A stretch of DNA of 53,476 nucleotides, from positions 1-53,476 of the forward strand of contig CAZJFH010000033.1 in NCBI GenBank assembly GCA_964545205.1. Direction: 5' to 3'. How positions within the stretch are numbered: the stretch's first letter is position 1; each line of letters starts with the position of its first letter. This stretch comes from CAZJFH01 sp964545205 (lineage in GTDB: Bacteria; Pseudomonadota; Alphaproteobacteria; Rhodospirillales; Magnetospirillaceae). The notes under the pieces were generated by a model. It did no database searches and was not told the DNA's origin. It saw nothing but the letters and a program-made list of their open reading frames with translations. The position numbers and the translations under genes were made by a program. Positions 7,682-17,070 of the stretch are shown here, piece by piece.

Positions 7682-9412
7682 TCAAGCGTCGGAGGCGCTG
7701 TTCGGCCGGAGCTTGGCCATTTCCTCGGCCACCAGCTCCTTCTTCGACAGCTTGCCGACGGCGGTCTTCGGCAGCTCGGCGCGGAATTCCACGGCCGCCG
7801 GCATCTCGATGCGCGAGATCTTGTCGCGCAGGAAGTCCTTCAGCGCGGCCTCGGTCAGGCTCTGTCCGTCGCGCAACTGCACGAAGGCCTTCGGCGCCTG
7901 GCCGCGATACTCGTCGGGCACGCCGATCACCGTGACGGCCTGGACCGCCGGGTGCAGGTAGATCGCCTCCTCGATCACCCGCGGATAGACGTTGAAGCCC
8001 GAGCAGATGATGACGTCCTTGATGCGGTCGACCAGGAAGACGTAGCCCTGCTCGTCCATGGTGCCGACGTCGCCGGTGCGCAGGAACTCGCCGACCATGA
8101 CCTTGCGGGTCTCGTCGGGGCGCTTCCAGTAGCCGGCCATCACCTGCGGCCCGGAGACGCACAGCTCGCCCTTCTCGCCGGGCGCCGCCGGCCGGGCCGG
8201 GTCGTCGAGCGAACGGATCTCGGCCACCGTGCCGGGCAGCGGAATGCCGATCGAGCCTTCCTTGCTGACGCCGGTCAGCGGGTTGCAATGGGTGACCGGC
8301 GAGGCCTCGGACAGGCCGTAGCCCTCGACCAGCACGCAGCCGGTCAGCTTCTCGAAGTCGTGCTTGACCTCCAGCGGCAGCGGCGCGCCGCCCGAGATGC
8401 AGAAGCGGATCGACGACAGATCGTAGCTGGCGATGTCCGGCGCCGCCGAGATGGCGCGGTAGATCGTCGGCACGCCGGGGAACAGCGTCGGCTTCTTCTT
8501 GGCGATGCATTTCAGCACCTGCGCCAGCTCGAAGCGCGGCAGCATGATCATCTCGGCGCCGGCGGCGACGGCGAGATTGCAGCCCACCGTCATCCCGAAG
8601 ACGTGGAAGAACGGCAGCACCGCCAGCAGCCGCTGGTCGCCGCCGTCGACGCCGGGGAACCACGACTTCACCTGCAGCGTGTTGGCGACCAGGTTGGCGT
8701 GGGTCAGCATCGCCCCCTTGGGCGTGCCGGTGGTGCCGCCGGTGTACTGCAGCACCGCCAGATCGACGACCGGATCGATCGCCACCGGCTTCGGCTTGCC
8801 GTCGTTGTTGGTCAGCGCGTCGAACCCGACATGGACCACGTCGGCCGGGATCTGGGCGATCTCGCTGCGCTTGAGGATCGGGAACAGCGCCCCCTTCACG
8901 GTCGGCAGCGCCGCCCCCATGCCGCAGACGACGATGCGTTTGAGCCGCGTGCGCTCGATCATCGCCGCGACCTTCGGGTAAAGCTGCCGCAAATCGAGGG
9001 TGACCATGACGTCGGTCTCGGAATCCTCGATCTGCGCCGCGAGCTCGCGCTCGACATAGAGCGGATTGAAGTTGACCACCGTGCCGCCGGCCTTGAGCAC
9101 GCCGTAATAGGCGATGACGTAATAGGGGCAGTTGGGCAGGCACAGCCCGACCTTGACGCCCTTGCCGACGCCGAGCTGCTGGAAGCCCTTGGCGGCGCGG
9201 TCGACGAGCTCGCCGAGCGCGGCGAAGTCGTACTTGCGGCCGAGGAAGTCCATCGCCGGCCGTCGCGGATGCCGCGCCGCCGTCTCGTCGAGCAGCGCGT
9301 GGAGCGGCTGCTCCGGCATCGGCATGTTCCAGTCGATACCCTGCGGGTAGGCGGCGAACCAGGACCGGCTGGCCGGGTCTGGTTCGCGCGCCGCGGATGC
9401 CGTGGTGGTCAT
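7682..9412 (-). CDS. fadD: Long-chain fatty acid-CoA ligase
   Basis: This 576-residue adenylate-forming enzyme activates fatty acids with ATP and CoA, feeding the beta-oxidation genes downstream. The P-loop-like motif YTGGTTGTPKGAML (about 200-213) is followed by the YGLSEASP adenine-binding motif, the LRTGDVG motif, the hinge DRIKDVIICSGFNVYP and the C-terminal catalytic Lys in KTAVGKLSKKEL. The length suits FadD (about 560-580). The ATG at 9412 has a GGGAGAAC Shine-Dalgarno. The gene is the likely head of the leftward cluster. An SCP2 gene diverges from it across a region with a candidate MerR operator. Confidence 0.92.
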   Translation of the reverse strand: MTTTASAAREPDPASRSWFAAYPQGIDWNMPMPEQPLHALLDETAARHPRRPAMDFLGRKYDFAALGELVDRAAKGFQQLGVGKGVKVGLCLPNCPYYVIAYYGVLKAGGTVVNFNPLYVERELAAQIEDSETDVMVTLDLRQLYPKVAAMIERTRLKRIVVCGMGAALPTVKGALFPILKRSEIAQIPADVVHVGFDALTNNDGKPKPVAIDPVVDLAVLQYTGGTTGTPKGAMLTHANLVANTLQVKSWFPGVDGGDQRLLAVLPFFHVFGMTVGCNLAVAAGAEMIMLPRFELAQVLKCIAKKKPTLFPGVPTIYRAISAAPDIASYDLSSIRFCISGGAPLPLEVKHDFEKLTGCVLVEGYGLSEASPVTHCNPLTGVSKEGSIGIPLPGTVAEIRSLDDPARPAAPGEKGELCVSGPQVMAGYWKRPDETRKVMVGEFLRTGDVGTMDEQGYVFLVDRIKDVIICSGFNVYPRVIEEAIYLHPAVQAVTVIGVPDEYRGQAPKAFVQLRDGQSLTEAALKDFLRDKISRIEMPAAVEFRAELPKTAVGKLSKKELVAEEMAKLRPNSASDA

Positions 9413-9639
9413 GACGTTCTCCCGAGTAGAGACCGAAATTTCGTCCGGCCCGGTCTGCCGCCGGGCTCTTCCCATTGTACCGCGCCGCCGACCGGGATCG
9501 CGGCGGGCACGCGACCTACGCGCCGGAAGGCGTAGACTCCTGCACCGCGGGAATAGGGCCTTCCCACCGAAGGCGGATTGTACCCTTATCGCGATGGCAC
9601 TACCTTTTACGCCACCCCAATGACGTTTCGGTTCGTTGA

Positions 9640-9668
9640 TTGACGTTTACGTCATCCGCCGCTAATGT
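9640..9668 (+). promoter_or_regulatory. Candidate sigma-70 promoter overlapped by a MerR-like palindrome
   Basis: TTGACG at 9640-9645 and TAATGT at 9663-9668 are separated by exactly 17 bases and point at the SCP2 gene 28 bases downstream. The palindrome TGACGTTTACGTCA (9641-9654) covers the -35 box, an arrangement expected for repression. A related half site, TGACGTTTCG, stands at 9621-9630. The rest of the fadD/SCP2 gap (9413-9620) shows nothing else I can interpret. Confidence 0.6.
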
Positions 9669-9696
9669 CAAGGGACAAATCGCCGAAGAGGACGGA

Positions 9697-9996
9697 ATGG
9701 CCGCCGATATCGAGAGCAGGATCAGGGAAACCGCGCCGCAGATGCGGGCGCTGAACGCGCGCGTGAAGTTCGCGCTGGGCGAAGACGGGGTCGTGTTCGT
9801 CGACGCCCGTCAGGCGCCGGTGACGGTCAGCCGGGAAGACGCCGACGCGGATTGCACGATCCGCATCTCGGCCGACAACATGCGCAAGCTGCTCGACGGC
9901 AAGCTGGACCCGATGATCGCCTTCACCTTCGGGAAGCTGAAGGTCGAAGGCTCGATGGGCCTGGCGATGAAGCTGTCGTCGCTGCTCGGCGACTAG
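9697..9996 (+). CDS. SCP2 sterol-binding domain protein
   Basis: This 99-residue stand-alone SCP2-like domain binds lipids or acyl-CoA in a hydrophobic tunnel. Motifs typical of the family are present: GVVFVDARQAP in the central strands, ADCTIRISADNMRKLLDGKL, and the MIAFTFGKLKVEGSMGLAMK element with its terminal helix. Start ATG at 9697 follows a GAAGAGGACGG purine run; an in-frame TTG at 9640 belongs to the promoter. Its divergence from fadD and the shared candidate operator suggest that it carries acyl-CoA for the beta-oxidation enzymes. That role is inference. Confidence 0.85.
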   Translation: MAADIESRIRETAPQMRALNARVKFALGEDGVVFVDARQAPVTVSREDADADCTIRISADNMRKLLDGKLDPMIAFTFGKLKVEGSMGLAMKLSSLLGD

Positions 9997-10009
9997 CCCG
10001 GCGCCGCGG

Positions 10010-10282
10010 TCACGCCGCCCTGGTCATCGCCGTGGCGGCGACCGCGCTACCGCTCATCGCCGCGGTGAAGCACTCGGCCGCTTCCGCTTCGCAGAAGCCG
10101 ACGACGTAGAAGACCGCGAGCTCGTCGCCGGCCGCCGCGCGGTAGGGCATCACCGAGGCGGCGGTGGACGGCAGATGGTCCTGCAGCCAGCGGTAAAGAT
10201 CACGGGGCGTGATGGTCGGGTCGACAGGGACGGCGAACGGGAATCCGGCGTCCCGCAGCAATGCGCAAGCCCGGCTCGGCAT
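10010..10282 (-). CDS. Small protein of unknown function
   Basis: This 90-residue protein belongs to no family I recognise. It is supported as a gene by a strong Shine-Dalgarno (AGGAGGT, about eight bases before the ATG at 10282) and by ordinary coding composition. It starts MPSRACALLRDAG, has a middle stretch TPRDLYRWLQDHLP, and ends in an Ala-rich tail with two Cys residues. There is no signal peptide or clear membrane helix. It converges with the SCP2 gene (13 bases between the stops) and diverges from rarA. Confidence 0.6.
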   Translation of the reverse strand: MPSRACALLRDAGFPFAVPVDPTITPRDLYRWLQDHLPSTAASVMPYRAAAGDELAVFYVVGFCEAEAAECFTAAMSGSAVAATAMTRAA

Positions 10283-10565
10283 CGTCAAACCTCCTTCTCT
10301 CCACGTTGCGGACACCCGGCCCGTCTGGCCAGGCGCCATTCTCCCGCGTGCGTATCGTTATTTTTATCGACGCTATATTAGCCGACGCACACATTCAAGC
10401 GAATCGGAGGCGCTTATACTTCCGTTTGCCCAAACAAACCCGTCGTCATTTGTTCGTATTTTATCGTTCTTTTGATCGCGACTCCGAACCGGCTGCCGAC
10501 GCCCCCCTGGCGCGGTCGCGGCCGCGGTGTTACCTAAGGAACCGCGAACTTGCGGAGGAGCGGCC
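10283..10565. other. AT-richer divergent promoter region
   Basis: The stretch from about 10345 to 10490 is clearly lower in GC than its surroundings, with runs such as GTTATTTTTATCGACGCTATATTAGC and CAAACAAACCC. It should hold the promoters of the small gene at 10282 (leftward) and rarA (rightward). I cannot choose a convincing -35/-10 pair. No open reading frame in it has a credible start. Confidence 0.4.
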
Positions 10566-11849
10566 GTGACCGGCCTTTTCGAGCAACAGGCGCCGCGGCC
10601 GCTCGCCGACCGGCTGCGGCCGAAGACCCTGGCCGAGGTGGTCGGCCAGGACCATCTGCTCGCCCCCGCCGCGCCGATCGGCCGCATGGTGGCGGCGCGG
10701 CGGCTGTCGTCGATGATCCTGTGGGGGCCGCCGGGCTGCGGCAAGACGACGATCGCGCGCCTGCTCGCCGACGCCTCGGACCTCGACTTCGAGCCGCTGT
10801 CGGCGGTGTTCTCGGGCGTCGCCGACCTGCGCAAGGTGTTCGACAAGGCCAAGGGCCGCCGCCAGGCCGGGCGCGGCACCCTGTTGTTCATCGACGAGAT
10901 CCACCGCTTCAACCGCGCCCAGCAGGACGGCTTCCTGCCCTATGTCGAGGACGGCACGATCGTGCTGGTCGGCGCGACCACCGAGAATCCGTCCTTCGAG
11001 CTCAACGCGGCGCTCCTGTCGCGCTGCCAGGTCCTGGTGCTGCACCGGCTCGACGACGCCGCGCTCGAAGAGTTGCTGGCCCGCGTCGAGCGCGAGGAGG
11101 GCCGGCCGCTGCCGCTCGATCCCGACGGCCGCATCGCGGTGCGGGCGATGGCCGACGGCGACGGGCGCTATCTGCTCAACCTCGCCGAGGACCTGCTGCT
11201 GCTGCCGCCCGAGGCCCGGCTCGACGGCGCCGGCGTCGCCGCGGCGGTGCAGCGCCGGGCGCCGCTCTACGACAAGGGCCAGGAAGGCCATTACAACCTG
11301 ATCAGCGCGCTGCACAAGTCGCTGCGCGGCTCCGACACCGACGCGGCGCTCTATTGGCTGGCGCGCATGCTGGCCGGCGGCGAGGACCCGCTGTTCGTCG
11401 CCCGGCGGCTGACCCGCTTCGCGGTCGAGGACATCGGCCTGGCCGATCCCAACGCCGTCGTCCAGGCCCTGGCGGCCTGGGACGTCTACGAGCGCCTGGG
11501 CAGCCCCGAGGGCGAACTGGCGCTGGCGCAACTGGTGATCTATCTCGGCACCGCGCCGAAGTCGAACGCCGCCTACACGGCGTTCAAGTCGTCGATGCGC
11601 GCCGCCAGGGAGACCGGCTCGCTGATGCCGCCCAAGCACATCCTCAACGCGCCGACCCGGATGATGAAGGAGCTCGGCTACGGCAAGGGCTACGTCTACG
11701 ACCACGACACCGCCGAGGGCTTCTCGGGCCAGGACTACTTCCCCGAGGAGATGCCGCGCAGGCGCTTCTACGACCCGCCCGAACGCGGCTTCGAGCGCGA
11801 GATCCGCAAACGCCTCGACTACTGGGACAAGCTGCGCAAGGGGCGCTAG
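10566..11849 (+). CDS. rarA: Replication-associated recombination protein A (AAA+ ATPase)
   Basis: This 427-residue MgsA/RarA/WRNIP1-family ATPase acts at stalled replication forks, binding SSB and DNA ends. It has an N-terminal PLADRLRPKTLAEVVGQDHL clamp-loader-like start, Walker A GPPGCGKTT (about residues 56-64), Walker B LLFIDEIHRFN, sensor 1 VGATTENPSF and a C-terminal tetramerisation region (YNLISALHKSLRGSD onward). I chose GTG at 10566 because GGAGGAG stands six bases upstream. An earlier in-frame GTG at 10527 lacks a ribosome site. Length and motif spacing are normal. Confidence 0.95.
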   Translation: MTGLFEQQAPRPLADRLRPKTLAEVVGQDHLLAPAAPIGRMVAARRLSSMILWGPPGCGKTTIARLLADASDLDFEPLSAVFSGVADLRKVFDKAKGRRQAGRGTLLFIDEIHRFNRAQQDGFLPYVEDGTIVLVGATTENPSFELNAALLSRCQVLVLHRLDDAALEELLARVEREEGRPLPLDPDGRIAVRAMADGDGRYLLNLAEDLLLLPPEARLDGAGVAAAVQRRAPLYDKGQEGHYNLISALHKSLRGSDTDAALYWLARMLAGGEDPLFVARRLTRFAVEDIGLADPNAVVQALAAWDVYERLGSPEGELALAQLVIYLGTAPKSNAAYTAFKSSMRAARETGSLMPPKHILNAPTRMMKELGYGKGYVYDHDTAEGFSGQDYFPEEMPRRRFYDPPERGFEREIRKRLDYWDKLRKGR

Positions 11850-11990
11850 AAAGCCCCTCTCGCACCAAAAAGCCCCTCTCGCACCAAGAAGCCCCTCTCC
11901 CCTCGTGGGAGAGGGGTTTGGGGTGAGGGGGTGCCGAAGCCTGGTCCGGCGGATGGAGCACCCCGCCCTCTCCCCTCGTGGGAGAGGGAA
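11850..11990. repeat. Tandem 18-mers and family-A-like palindromes
   Basis: The 18-mer AAGCCCCTCTCGCACCAA occurs at 11851-11868 and 11870-11887, and a third partial copy at 11889 runs into a palindrome. CCCTCTCCCCTCGTGGGAGAGGG hairpin units stand at about 11893-11915 and 11967-11989. The block separates the convergent rarA and paaN genes and may serve as a bidirectional terminator, although no T-run follows. Confidence 0.65.
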
Positions 11991-11991
11991 A

Positions 11992-13644
11992 TCAAGCCGC
12001 CGCCGGAATCCGGCTCTGGGTCACGCGGAACCGGCCCGAGACGAAGTTCAGGTCGGTCAGCGAGGCGTTGGCCGCCGGGTTGGCGCCCGAGGCGTGGAAG
12101 TCGCTGAACGCCGCCGACTGGTTGACGTAGATGCCGCCGGTCAGGTTGACCGACAGCGCCACGCCGACCTCGGCGCACATGTCCTCGGCCTTGGCGATGA
12201 CCTCGGGGCTGCTCGAATACAGCGCCGCGGTGATGGCGCCCTTCTCGCGCACCATGGCCGCCGCCCGCGCCAGGGCGCTGTCGGTGGACTCGGCGGCGAT
12301 GACGAAGGTGACCGGGCCGAAGCATTCCTTGGCGTAGTTGTCGACGTCCTTCTCGTCGACCGCCAGCACCATCGGCGTGCGGATGCGCGCTTGCGGGAAT
12401 TTCGGGTGCGTCAGCGCCTTCGGCTCCAGCACCACCCGGCCCAGCGAGCGCGACTCGTCCAGGCGCTTCAGCGTCGCCTCCGACTGCAGGGCACCCAGGA
12501 TCTCGACCGCGCGCTCGGGATCGGCGTTGAACCTCTCCAGCGACTGGCCGATCGCGGACGCGACCTCGTCGAAGCTCAAGCGGCCGTCGGGCGTCTCGAT
12601 GCCGGCCTTGGGCACGTAGATGTTCTGCGGCGTCGTGCACATCTGGCCGGAATACAGCGACAGCGAGAACGCAAGGTTCTTGAGCATGCCCTTGAAGTCG
12701 GGCGGGCTGTCGACGACGATGAAGTTGACGCCGGCCTTCTCGGTGTAGACCTGGGCGTGGCGGGCGTTCTGCTCCAGCCAGTCGCCGAACGCCGACGAGC
12801 CGGTGAAGTCGATGATCCCGACCTCGGGGCGCATGGCCAGATCCTTGGCCACCGGCTGCTCGGCGGTGTCGACCGCGAGCTGCACCACGTCTTCCGAGAA
12901 GCCGGCCTCGCGCAGCACCTCGCGCGCCACCTGCACCGACAGCGCCAGCGGCAGCACCACGGTCGGATGCGGCTTGACGATCACCGCGTTGCCGGTCGCG
13001 AGGCTGGCGAAGATGCCGGGATAGCCGTTCCAGGTCGGGAAGGTCGAACAGCCGATGACCACGCCGATGCCGCGCGGCACGATGTGGAAGGTCTTGTCGA
13101 GCACGATCGACTCGCCCTTGCCCGGCTTTTCCCAGCGCACGCTGCGCGGCACCTGCGTCTGGGCGTCGTAGGCGTAGGCCACCGCTTCCAGGCCGCGCTC
13201 CTGGGCGTGCGGGCCGGCGGCCTGGAAGGCCATCATCAGCGGCTGGCCGCTGGTGTGCATCACCGCGTGGGCGATCTCCAGGCTGGCCTTGTTGAGGCGC
13301 TCGATGATCTCGACGCAGACGCCGGCGCGCTGCTGCGGGCTGGCCTTGCGCCAGGCGCCCTGCGCGGCCTTGGCGGCGCCGATCAGCGCCTCGACGTCGG
13401 CGCGCGGATAGGTGATGCCGAGATCGAAGCCATAGGGGCTCTTCTCGCCGCCGACCAGGCCGGCCGGCGCCGCCTGGCTGGTCGCCAACGGCTTGTTCAG
13501 CCGCGCCTGGAACGCCTCCCACGCGGCCCCGAAGTCGCCGTAGGGCTTCGGCGATTCGGAATAGGCGTTCCAGTAGCCGCGGCTCTTGATCGCCGCCAGC
13601 GCGGTGTCGAGCTTGTCCTTGTGGGCGGCGAAGAAATCGGTCAT
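11992..13644 (-). CDS. paaN: Phenylacetate degradation aldehyde dehydrogenase PaaN
   Basis: This 550-residue aldehyde dehydrogenase-superfamily protein matches the PaaN (paaN_2) subfamily, which has the dehydrogenase domain but no fused MaoC hydratase as in PaaZ. It probably oxidises the ring-opened oxepin-CoA semialdehyde. The catalytic Cys is C336 (YSGQMCTTPQ) and the general base Glu is E302 (YTEKAGVNF). The NAD-region motif DFTGSSAFGDWLE is at 279-291. The family-specific N-terminus (about 1-85) begins MTDFFAAHKDKLDTAL. The start ATG at 13644 has a GGGAGGAG ribosome site. It faces the paaGIJK genes on the other strand. Confidence 0.88.
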   Translation of the reverse strand: MTDFFAAHKDKLDTALAAIKSRGYWNAYSESPKPYGDFGAAWEAFQARLNKPLATSQAAPAGLVGGEKSPYGFDLGITYPRADVEALIGAAKAAQGAWRKASPQQRAGVCVEIIERLNKASLEIAHAVMHTSGQPLMMAFQAAGPHAQERGLEAVAYAYDAQTQVPRSVRWEKPGKGESIVLDKTFHIVPRGIGVVIGCSTFPTWNGYPGIFASLATGNAVIVKPHPTVVLPLALSVQVAREVLREAGFSEDVVQLAVDTAEQPVAKDLAMRPEVGIIDFTGSSAFGDWLEQNARHAQVYTEKAGVNFIVVDSPPDFKGMLKNLAFSLSLYSGQMCTTPQNIYVPKAGIETPDGRLSFDEVASAIGQSLERFNADPERAVEILGALQSEATLKRLDESRSLGRVVLEPKALTHPKFPQARIRTPMVLAVDEKDVDNYAKECFGPVTFVIAAESTDSALARAAAMVREKGAITAALYSSSPEVIAKAEDMCAEVGVALSVNLTGGIYVNQSAAFSDFHASGANPAANASLTDLNFVSGRFRVTQSRIPAAA

Positions 13645-13669
13645 GGGGTACTCCTCCCGTCGTTTTCGT

Positions 13670-13801
13670 CTCCCTCCCCCGCCTGCGGGGGAGGGTTGGG
13701 GTGGGGGCCGCGCCTGAGCATCGCCGCAGCGGCCGGTGCGCCACCCTCACCCTCCCGGCCTTCCGGCCGGGCCCCTCCCTCTCCCGCAAGCGGGAGAGGG
13801 T
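13670..13801. repeat. Palindromic intergenic repeat, family A, full length
   Basis: It has the same order as the copy at 3549-3666: a CTCCCCCGCCTGCGGGGGAG hairpin, GGGGTGGGGGC, a variable centre, CCACCCTCACCCTCC, CGGCCTTCCGGCCG, then CCCTCTCCCGC/GCGGGAGAGGG. It fills the gap between the flavodoxin stop and the paaN start, both leftward. Confidence 0.8.
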
Positions 13802-13804
13802 GGT

Positions 13805-14251
13805 TTACAGCAGCTTCACCCAGTCCTTGACCCACTCGACCGCCTCCTGGTCGGGCAGCGGCTGGACGCAGGCGTCGATCTCGAGCCGCTCGCCGATCCG
13901 CCGCGCGCCGCATTCGGCGAACAAGGCGTCCATCATGCGCCCGGCGTTGCAGAACTGCTCGTGGGTGGAATCGCCCAGCGCGATGACCCCGTAGCGCACC
14001 GCCGACAGGTCGGGCCGGTCGGCCTTCAGGCCGTCGGCGAACGGGATGATGTTGTCGGGCAGTTCGCCGTCGCCGTGGGTCGCGCAGCAGATCAGCACCG
14101 TCTCGCGGTGCGGCAGGTCGAGTTCCTGCCAGCCGCCCTTGTCGACGACCTCGGCGCCGTGGCCCATGCGCTGCAGGTCCTCGGCGACGATTTCCGCCAC
14201 CATCTGCGCGTTGCCGGACTCGGTGCCGACGAGAATGAGAATGTCCGCCAT
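13805..14251 (-). CDS. Flavodoxin (MioC-like)
   Basis: This 148-residue FMN-binding electron carrier has the phosphate-binding loop GTESGNAQMVAE at residues about 9-20 and the second FMN loop CCATHGDGELPDN near 55-67. The GDSTHEQFCNAG motif, which usually packs on the isoalloxazine ring, follows near 94-105. Length and fold order match short-chain flavodoxins of the MioC/sulfite-reductase-flavoprotein type. It is cotranscribed with paaN behind a candidate divergent operator shared with paaG, so it may supply electrons to the phenylacetate route. That link is inference from position. Confidence 0.88.
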   Translation of the reverse strand: MADILILVGTESGNAQMVAEIVAEDLQRMGHGAEVVDKGGWQELDLPHRETVLICCATHGDGELPDNIIPFADGLKADRPDLSAVRYGVIALGDSTHEQFCNAGRMMDALFAECGARRIGERLEIDACVQPLPDQEAVEWVKDWVKLL

Positions 14252-14290
14252 CGCCTCCTCTGCCTGCTGGCGCCGCCGGCCTGATTTGTT

Positions 14291-14443
14291 ATGATACCAA
14301 TCCGCACGGCAGCGGGTCTATTTGTGTATCATTTCGGCGCGCGCCGCAAGCCGGCAAAGCCCAGACCTTCGTCAGGGGTACGTCGCCGGCCGAATCAGTG
14401 CGTGACGTGGACCACTGAATTTGGCATACCGATACCAAATTCA
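14291..14443. promoter_or_regulatory. Divergent flavodoxin/paaG control region with inverted repeats
   Basis: A perfect 9-base inverted repeat, TGAATTTGG (14416-14424) and CCAAATTCA (14435-14443), has a 10-base spacer and ends 16 bases before the paaG start. A second pair, ATGATAC (14291-14297) and GTATCAT (14326-14332), stands near the flavodoxin side. The octamer GATACCAA occurs in both (14293-14300 and 14431-14438). This is the layout of a repressor acting on both promoters. The regulator is not encoded in the window; a PaaR-like TetR protein is one guess. Confidence 0.55.
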
Positions 14444-14459
14444 AGAACCGGGAGGACGC

Positions 14460-15251
14460 ATGGCATACGAGACCATCCTGGTCGAGCGCGGCGACGGCTG
14501 GGCGACGATCACGCTCGACCGCCCCGACAAGCTCAACAGCTTCAACGAGGTCATGCACGGCGAACTCGCCGCGGCGCTGGCCGAACTGGCCGACGATCCG
14601 TCCGTCCGCGCGCTGCTGCTGACCGGCGCCGGCCGCGGCTTCTGCGCCGGCCAGGATCTCGGCGACCGCGCCATCCGCTCGGGCGACGAGGCGCCCGACC
14701 TCTCGGTGTCGATCGGCAAGTGGTACAACCCGCTGATCCGCCGCATCCGCGGCATGGACAAGCCGGTGGTCTGCGCCGTCAACGGCGTCGCCGCCGGCGC
14801 CGGCGCCAATCTCGCTTTGGCTTGCGACATCGTGCTGGCGGCGCGTTCGGCCTCGTTCATCCAGGCCTTCTGCAAGATCGGCCTGGTGCCGGATTCGGGC
14901 GGCACCTGGACGCTGCCGCGCCTGGTCGGCATGGCCCGCGCCCGCGCGCTGGCGCTGCTCGGCGACAAGGTGCCGGCCGAGCAGGCCGAGGCCTGGGGCA
15001 TGATCTGGAAGTGCCTCGACGACGAGGAGCTGATGCCCGAGGCTTTGGCGATGGTCCAGCATCTCGCCAAGGCGCCGACCCGCGGCCTGGCGCTGATCAA
15101 GCACGCGCTCGACGCCGGCGCCACCAACACGCTCGACGCGCAGCTCGACCTCGAGCGCCAGTGCCAGGCCGAGCTGGGGCGGACGCAGGACTACCAGGAG
15201 GGCGTCGCCGCCTTCCTCGCCAAGCGGCCGCCGAACTTCCAGGGCCGCTGA
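14460..15251 (+). CDS. paaG: Epoxyphenylacetyl-CoA isomerase / enoyl-CoA hydratase PaaG
   Basis: This 263-residue crotonase-fold enzyme equals E. coli PaaG (262) in length. PaaG isomerises ring-1,2-epoxyphenylacetyl-CoA to oxepin-CoA and also shifts double bonds later in the pathway. The oxyanion-hole motifs are GRGFCAGQDLGDR (about 60-72) and NGVAAGAGANLALACD (about 107-122). The PaaG-typical acid lies in KIGLVPDSGGTW. Start ATG at 14460 follows GGGAGGACGC. It is the first gene of the rightward paa group, with paaI two bases downstream of its stop. Confidence 0.9.
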   Translation: MAYETILVERGDGWATITLDRPDKLNSFNEVMHGELAAALAELADDPSVRALLLTGAGRGFCAGQDLGDRAIRSGDEAPDLSVSIGKWYNPLIRRIRGMDKPVVCAVNGVAAGAGANLALACDIVLAARSASFIQAFCKIGLVPDSGGTWTLPRLVGMARARALALLGDKVPAEQAEAWGMIWKCLDDEELMPEALAMVQHLAKAPTRGLALIKHALDAGATNTLDAQLDLERQCQAELGRTQDYQEGVAAFLAKRPPNFQGR

Positions 15252-15253
15252 GC

Positions 15254-15692
15254 ATGGATGCGCAACGCGTCGCCGAGGCGGTCGGCCGCATCATGTACGA
15301 CCGCGACGCCTGCGTGCTGGCGATGGGCATCGTGCTGGAGGAGATCCGGCCCGGCTACGCCCGCATGACCATGACCGTGCGCAAGGACATGACCAACGGC
15401 CACCAGATCGGCCACGGCGGCATGATCTTCACGCTGGCCGACGCCTGCTTCGCCTACGCCTGCAACGCCTACAACCAGATCGCGGTCGCCGCCGGCTGCG
15501 ACATCACCTTCCCTTCGCCCGCCAAGCTCGGCGACCGCTTGACGGCGGTGGCCGAAGAGCGGCACCTGAAGGGCCGCAACGGCGTCTACGACGTCACCGT
15601 CACCAATCAGGACGGCGAGGTCGTGGCGCTGTTCCGCGGCCATTCGCGCCGCATCCAGGGCCAAGTGGTCACCGACGAGGAGCTAGCCGCCC

Positions 15693-15703
<11 letters not shown>
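15254..15703 (+). CDS. paaI: Hydroxyphenylacetyl-CoA thioesterase PaaI
   Basis: This 149-residue hotdog thioesterase hydrolyses dead-end CoA thioesters of the phenylacetate pathway and frees CoA. The family signature NGHQIGHGGMIFTLADACFA (about residues 47-66) contains the catalytic-site HGG and Asp. ITFPSPAKLGDRL forms the central strands. Start ATG at 15254 lies two bases after the paaG stop. The 3' end overlaps paaJ by 11 bases, so the three genes are tightly coupled. Confidence 0.92.
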
Positions 15704-16904
<1,201 letters not shown>

Positions 16905-16906
16905 CG

Positions 16907-16972
16907 CCCCTCTCCCTCGAGGGGAGAGGGAGGGGCCCGGCGCAGCCGGGAGGGTGAGGGTGACGGCGCCGT
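16907..16972. repeat. Palindromic repeat, family A, inverted orientation
   Basis: CCCCTCTCCCTCGAGGGGAGAGG is followed by GGGCCCGGCGCAGCCGGG and GGAGGGTGAGGGTGACG. This is the family-A mosaic read from the other end compared with copies at 8, 3549 and 13670. A GGCGCC palindrome follows directly and borders the remnant of higB, so the element sits at the breakpoint of that gene. Confidence 0.7.
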
Positions 16973-16987
16973 CTGACCAGGCGGCGC

Positions 16988-17068
16988 CACTTCCGATATC
17001 GCACCGTCTATGTGAAATGGGTCGGCACGCATCGCGAATACGACGACATTGACGTGACGAGAGTCTGA
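16988..17068 (+). pseudogene. Remnant of a HigB-type toxin gene (3' end only)
   Basis: The frame ending in TGA at 17066-17068 reads HFRYRTVYVKWVG-THREYDDIDVTRV, 26 residues. This matches the C-terminal beta strands and the conserved GTH-x-EYD end of HigB/RelE-like mRNA interferases. Upstream, the frame runs through repeat sequence to a stop at 16961, with no start or toxin N-terminus. The catalytic fold is therefore lost. The higA ATG follows two bases after the stop, the normal higBA spacing, so this is a beheaded higBA operon. Confidence 0.8.
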
Positions 17069-17070
17069 TC

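Noticed and set aside
10527..10565. Upstream GTG as the rarA start
   Set aside because: It adds 13 residues not typical of RarA and lacks a ribosome site, whereas GTG 10566 has GGAGGAG at the right distance.
11850..11910. Possible CRISPR-like array from tandem 18-mers
   Set aside because: There are only two full copies and one partial, separated by one or two bases, with no spacers and no cas genes. This is a short tandem repeat.
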